From Omphalotus guepiniiformis (Eukaryota; Basidiomycota; Agaricomycetes; Agaricales; Omphalotaceae): a stretch of 64,000 nt of DNA. How positions within the stretch are numbered: position 1 is the stretch's first letter; every line of letters starts with the position of its first letter. Below are positions 62,777 through 64,000 of this stretch, piece by piece. Under the pieces are notes generated by a model. It did not search any database. It was not told the DNA's origin and saw only the letters and a list, made by a program, of their open reading frames with translations. The position numbers and the translations under genes are program-made. Where the stretch lies: positions 1,488,001 through 1,552,000 of the forward strand of contig JAQOOI010000021.1 in the NCBI GenBank assembly GCA_028554645.1, read 5' to 3'.

Positions 62777-64000
62777 CTATTTCTTCTTGTCTTTTACTTC
62801 ATCACCTGCAACTAAGATGAAGCAGATGTCGTTAGTATAGTATATGAGCAGCCGCCCATGTTCTTTACTTACCATTGAGTAACAAGCTCTGCGCGTCAAG
62901 CATTACTTTGTTCCCTGATGTCGCGAGCATATTCGCAATATCCCTTGCAGCTTCAAGACGACGTAGCTCCAAGAAGCCCTTGTTTTGACGCAGAGACTCT
63001 CCGATGAGTTCCGCGCTTTTAGCTTCACCTTGCGCTCGGACAATGATGGACTAATGGGTTGTACCGTCCTCATTCAACAAAACAGCATTATATCATTTCG
63101 AAGAAACCTACCTGTTTCTCTTGAACAGCTTGATCTACCAGGAAGGCAGCTCGAAAAGCAGTTTGTTGTGCGACCTAGGTTGATATTAGTAAGTGCGACC
63201 ATGGAAATTCCCCAGTCATTACCTGTTTGGCTTCTACTGCATGAGTGAACTCCGGGGAAAAGGCGACGTGCGTTATGGAAACATCATCAAGAACGAGATT
63301 GAACTTCAATGCTCGTCTCGTCAAATTATCACGGACAAGACGAGAAACCTAAGAGCGGCAAGTAAGGAATGAAGGGCGAGTGGGACAGTGAAGCAAACAC
63401 ACATTCTCTCGTTGAGTAATTAGTTGACTTGCATTGAACTGTGCGACGACACTCTTCAAGACTTCGTTGACAATAGAAGGAAGAACCCTCTCGTCATAGT
63501 CCTGGCCAAGCTCACGGTATATTGTAGGCAAGGCATTTATTGACGGCCGTGACAGTACACGGCAAGTGATATTCACCATCTGCAAATCTGCAACTACCGT
63601 TTAGCCTAGGTCACAAATGTATCTTAGGGCGCGCTTACCTTTGGTGCCAGTTAAACTAGCAATGTTTCGGGGCTTGGCACGAATATCAAAGAGAATGGCT
63701 CTTTCTAACCAGGGAATCTGAGATGCACAGTTGAGCTTGTAAACCAGCGAGACGTAATTAGCATACCACAAAATGGGTGCCTTCAGGATATATGTCGTTC
63801 TTAACACCATTTAACCTTCGGTCAGGTTAAGAAATATTTCAGACCCGAGCGACTACAAGCTCACCGAGTGTATTTGATTGCACGGTGACCACCATCAACT
63901 GAAGTTTTCAGTGCTTAGCTACGAAGGAATCTCAGAAGAGGCGCTATAGCACACCGTTGAACAAGCTCGCATTCAAAGCAAAACCACCAGCAACAAGAGC
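62777..64000 (-). CDS. PHB2: Prohibitin-2 (N-terminal end runs off the window)
   Basis: Prohibitin-2 forms ring complexes with prohibitin-1 in the mitochondrial inner membrane. The first visible exon, at the right edge, reads [15 protein letters not shown]. The SPFH/PHB domain continues with [19 protein letters not shown] or its spliced equivalent, [59 protein letters not shown] and [20 protein letters not shown]. The C-terminal coiled coil is [20 protein letters not shown] and [20 protein letters not shown]. The last exon gives [10 protein letters not shown] with a stop at 62777-62779. The [12 protein letters not shown] and REN motifs favour PHB2 over PHB1. The initiator codon is outside or beyond a further intron to the right. 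Confidence 0.93.

Overview
The window looks like a gene-dense piece of a filamentous basidiomycete nuclear genome, most likely an agaricomycete (mushroom-forming, plant-matter-decaying). Genes lie on both strands and are broken by many introns of about 45-75 nt with GT..AG ends. Typical fungal families are present (Rsp5, Ufd2, Rictor, Ypk1, CSC1/OSCA channel, VAP/Scs2). Secreted plant-cell-wall enzymes (GH131 with a CBM1, and a CE16 acetylesterase) point to a wood or litter decayer. There are no bacterial-style operons, and I saw no transposon, CRISPR array or rRNA.

Layout. 0-4 kb: the 3' end of mitochondrial DNA polymerase gamma, an AN1 zinc-finger protein, a histidine-phosphatase/PGM-like gene and mitoribosomal bL35m. 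4-13 kb: the E4 ubiquitin ligase UFD2, the NuA4 subunit EAF7, a 1.6 kb gene-free stretch and a small secreted protein. 13-23.5 kb: RSP5 (C2-WW3-HECT), a RasGEF, ribosomal protein uL22 and an AKR7-type aldo-keto reductase. 23.7-29 kb: the TORC2 scaffold RICTOR/Ste16. 30-35 kb: a secreted protein of unknown fold, complex I NDUFS4 and a GH131-CBM1 enzyme. 34.5-43.3 kb: a CSC1/OSCA cation channel, a conserved-looking hypothetical gene, a small secreted cysteine-rich protein and VAP/SCS2. 43.3-49 kb: an orphan exon-like ORF, the CE16 esterase, and then a run of decayed genes: an APH/choline-kinase-like pseudogene, a GTPase-like fragment and a clearly broken sirtuin. 49-64 kb: an ABCB full transporter, the AGC kinase YPK1, the meiotic MutS homologue MSH5 and prohibitin-2, which runs off the right edge.

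Functional links. RICTOR is a TORC2 subunit and YPK1 is the classical TORC2 substrate; both are here, and the YPK1 homologue keeps an F-x-x-F-S-Y hydrophobic motif. UFD2 and RSP5 are ubiquitin ligases. POLG, bL35m, NDUFS4 and PHB2 act in mitochondria. Clustering of these housekeeping genes is probably incidental.

The most unusual region is 45.8-48.8 kb. There a sirtuin homologue has two conserved tryptophan codons turned into stops plus several frameshifts, and its neighbours are also broken. Exon boundaries here were inferred by eye from reading frame, splice signals and family knowledge, so gene outer limits are firmer than internal splice sites.
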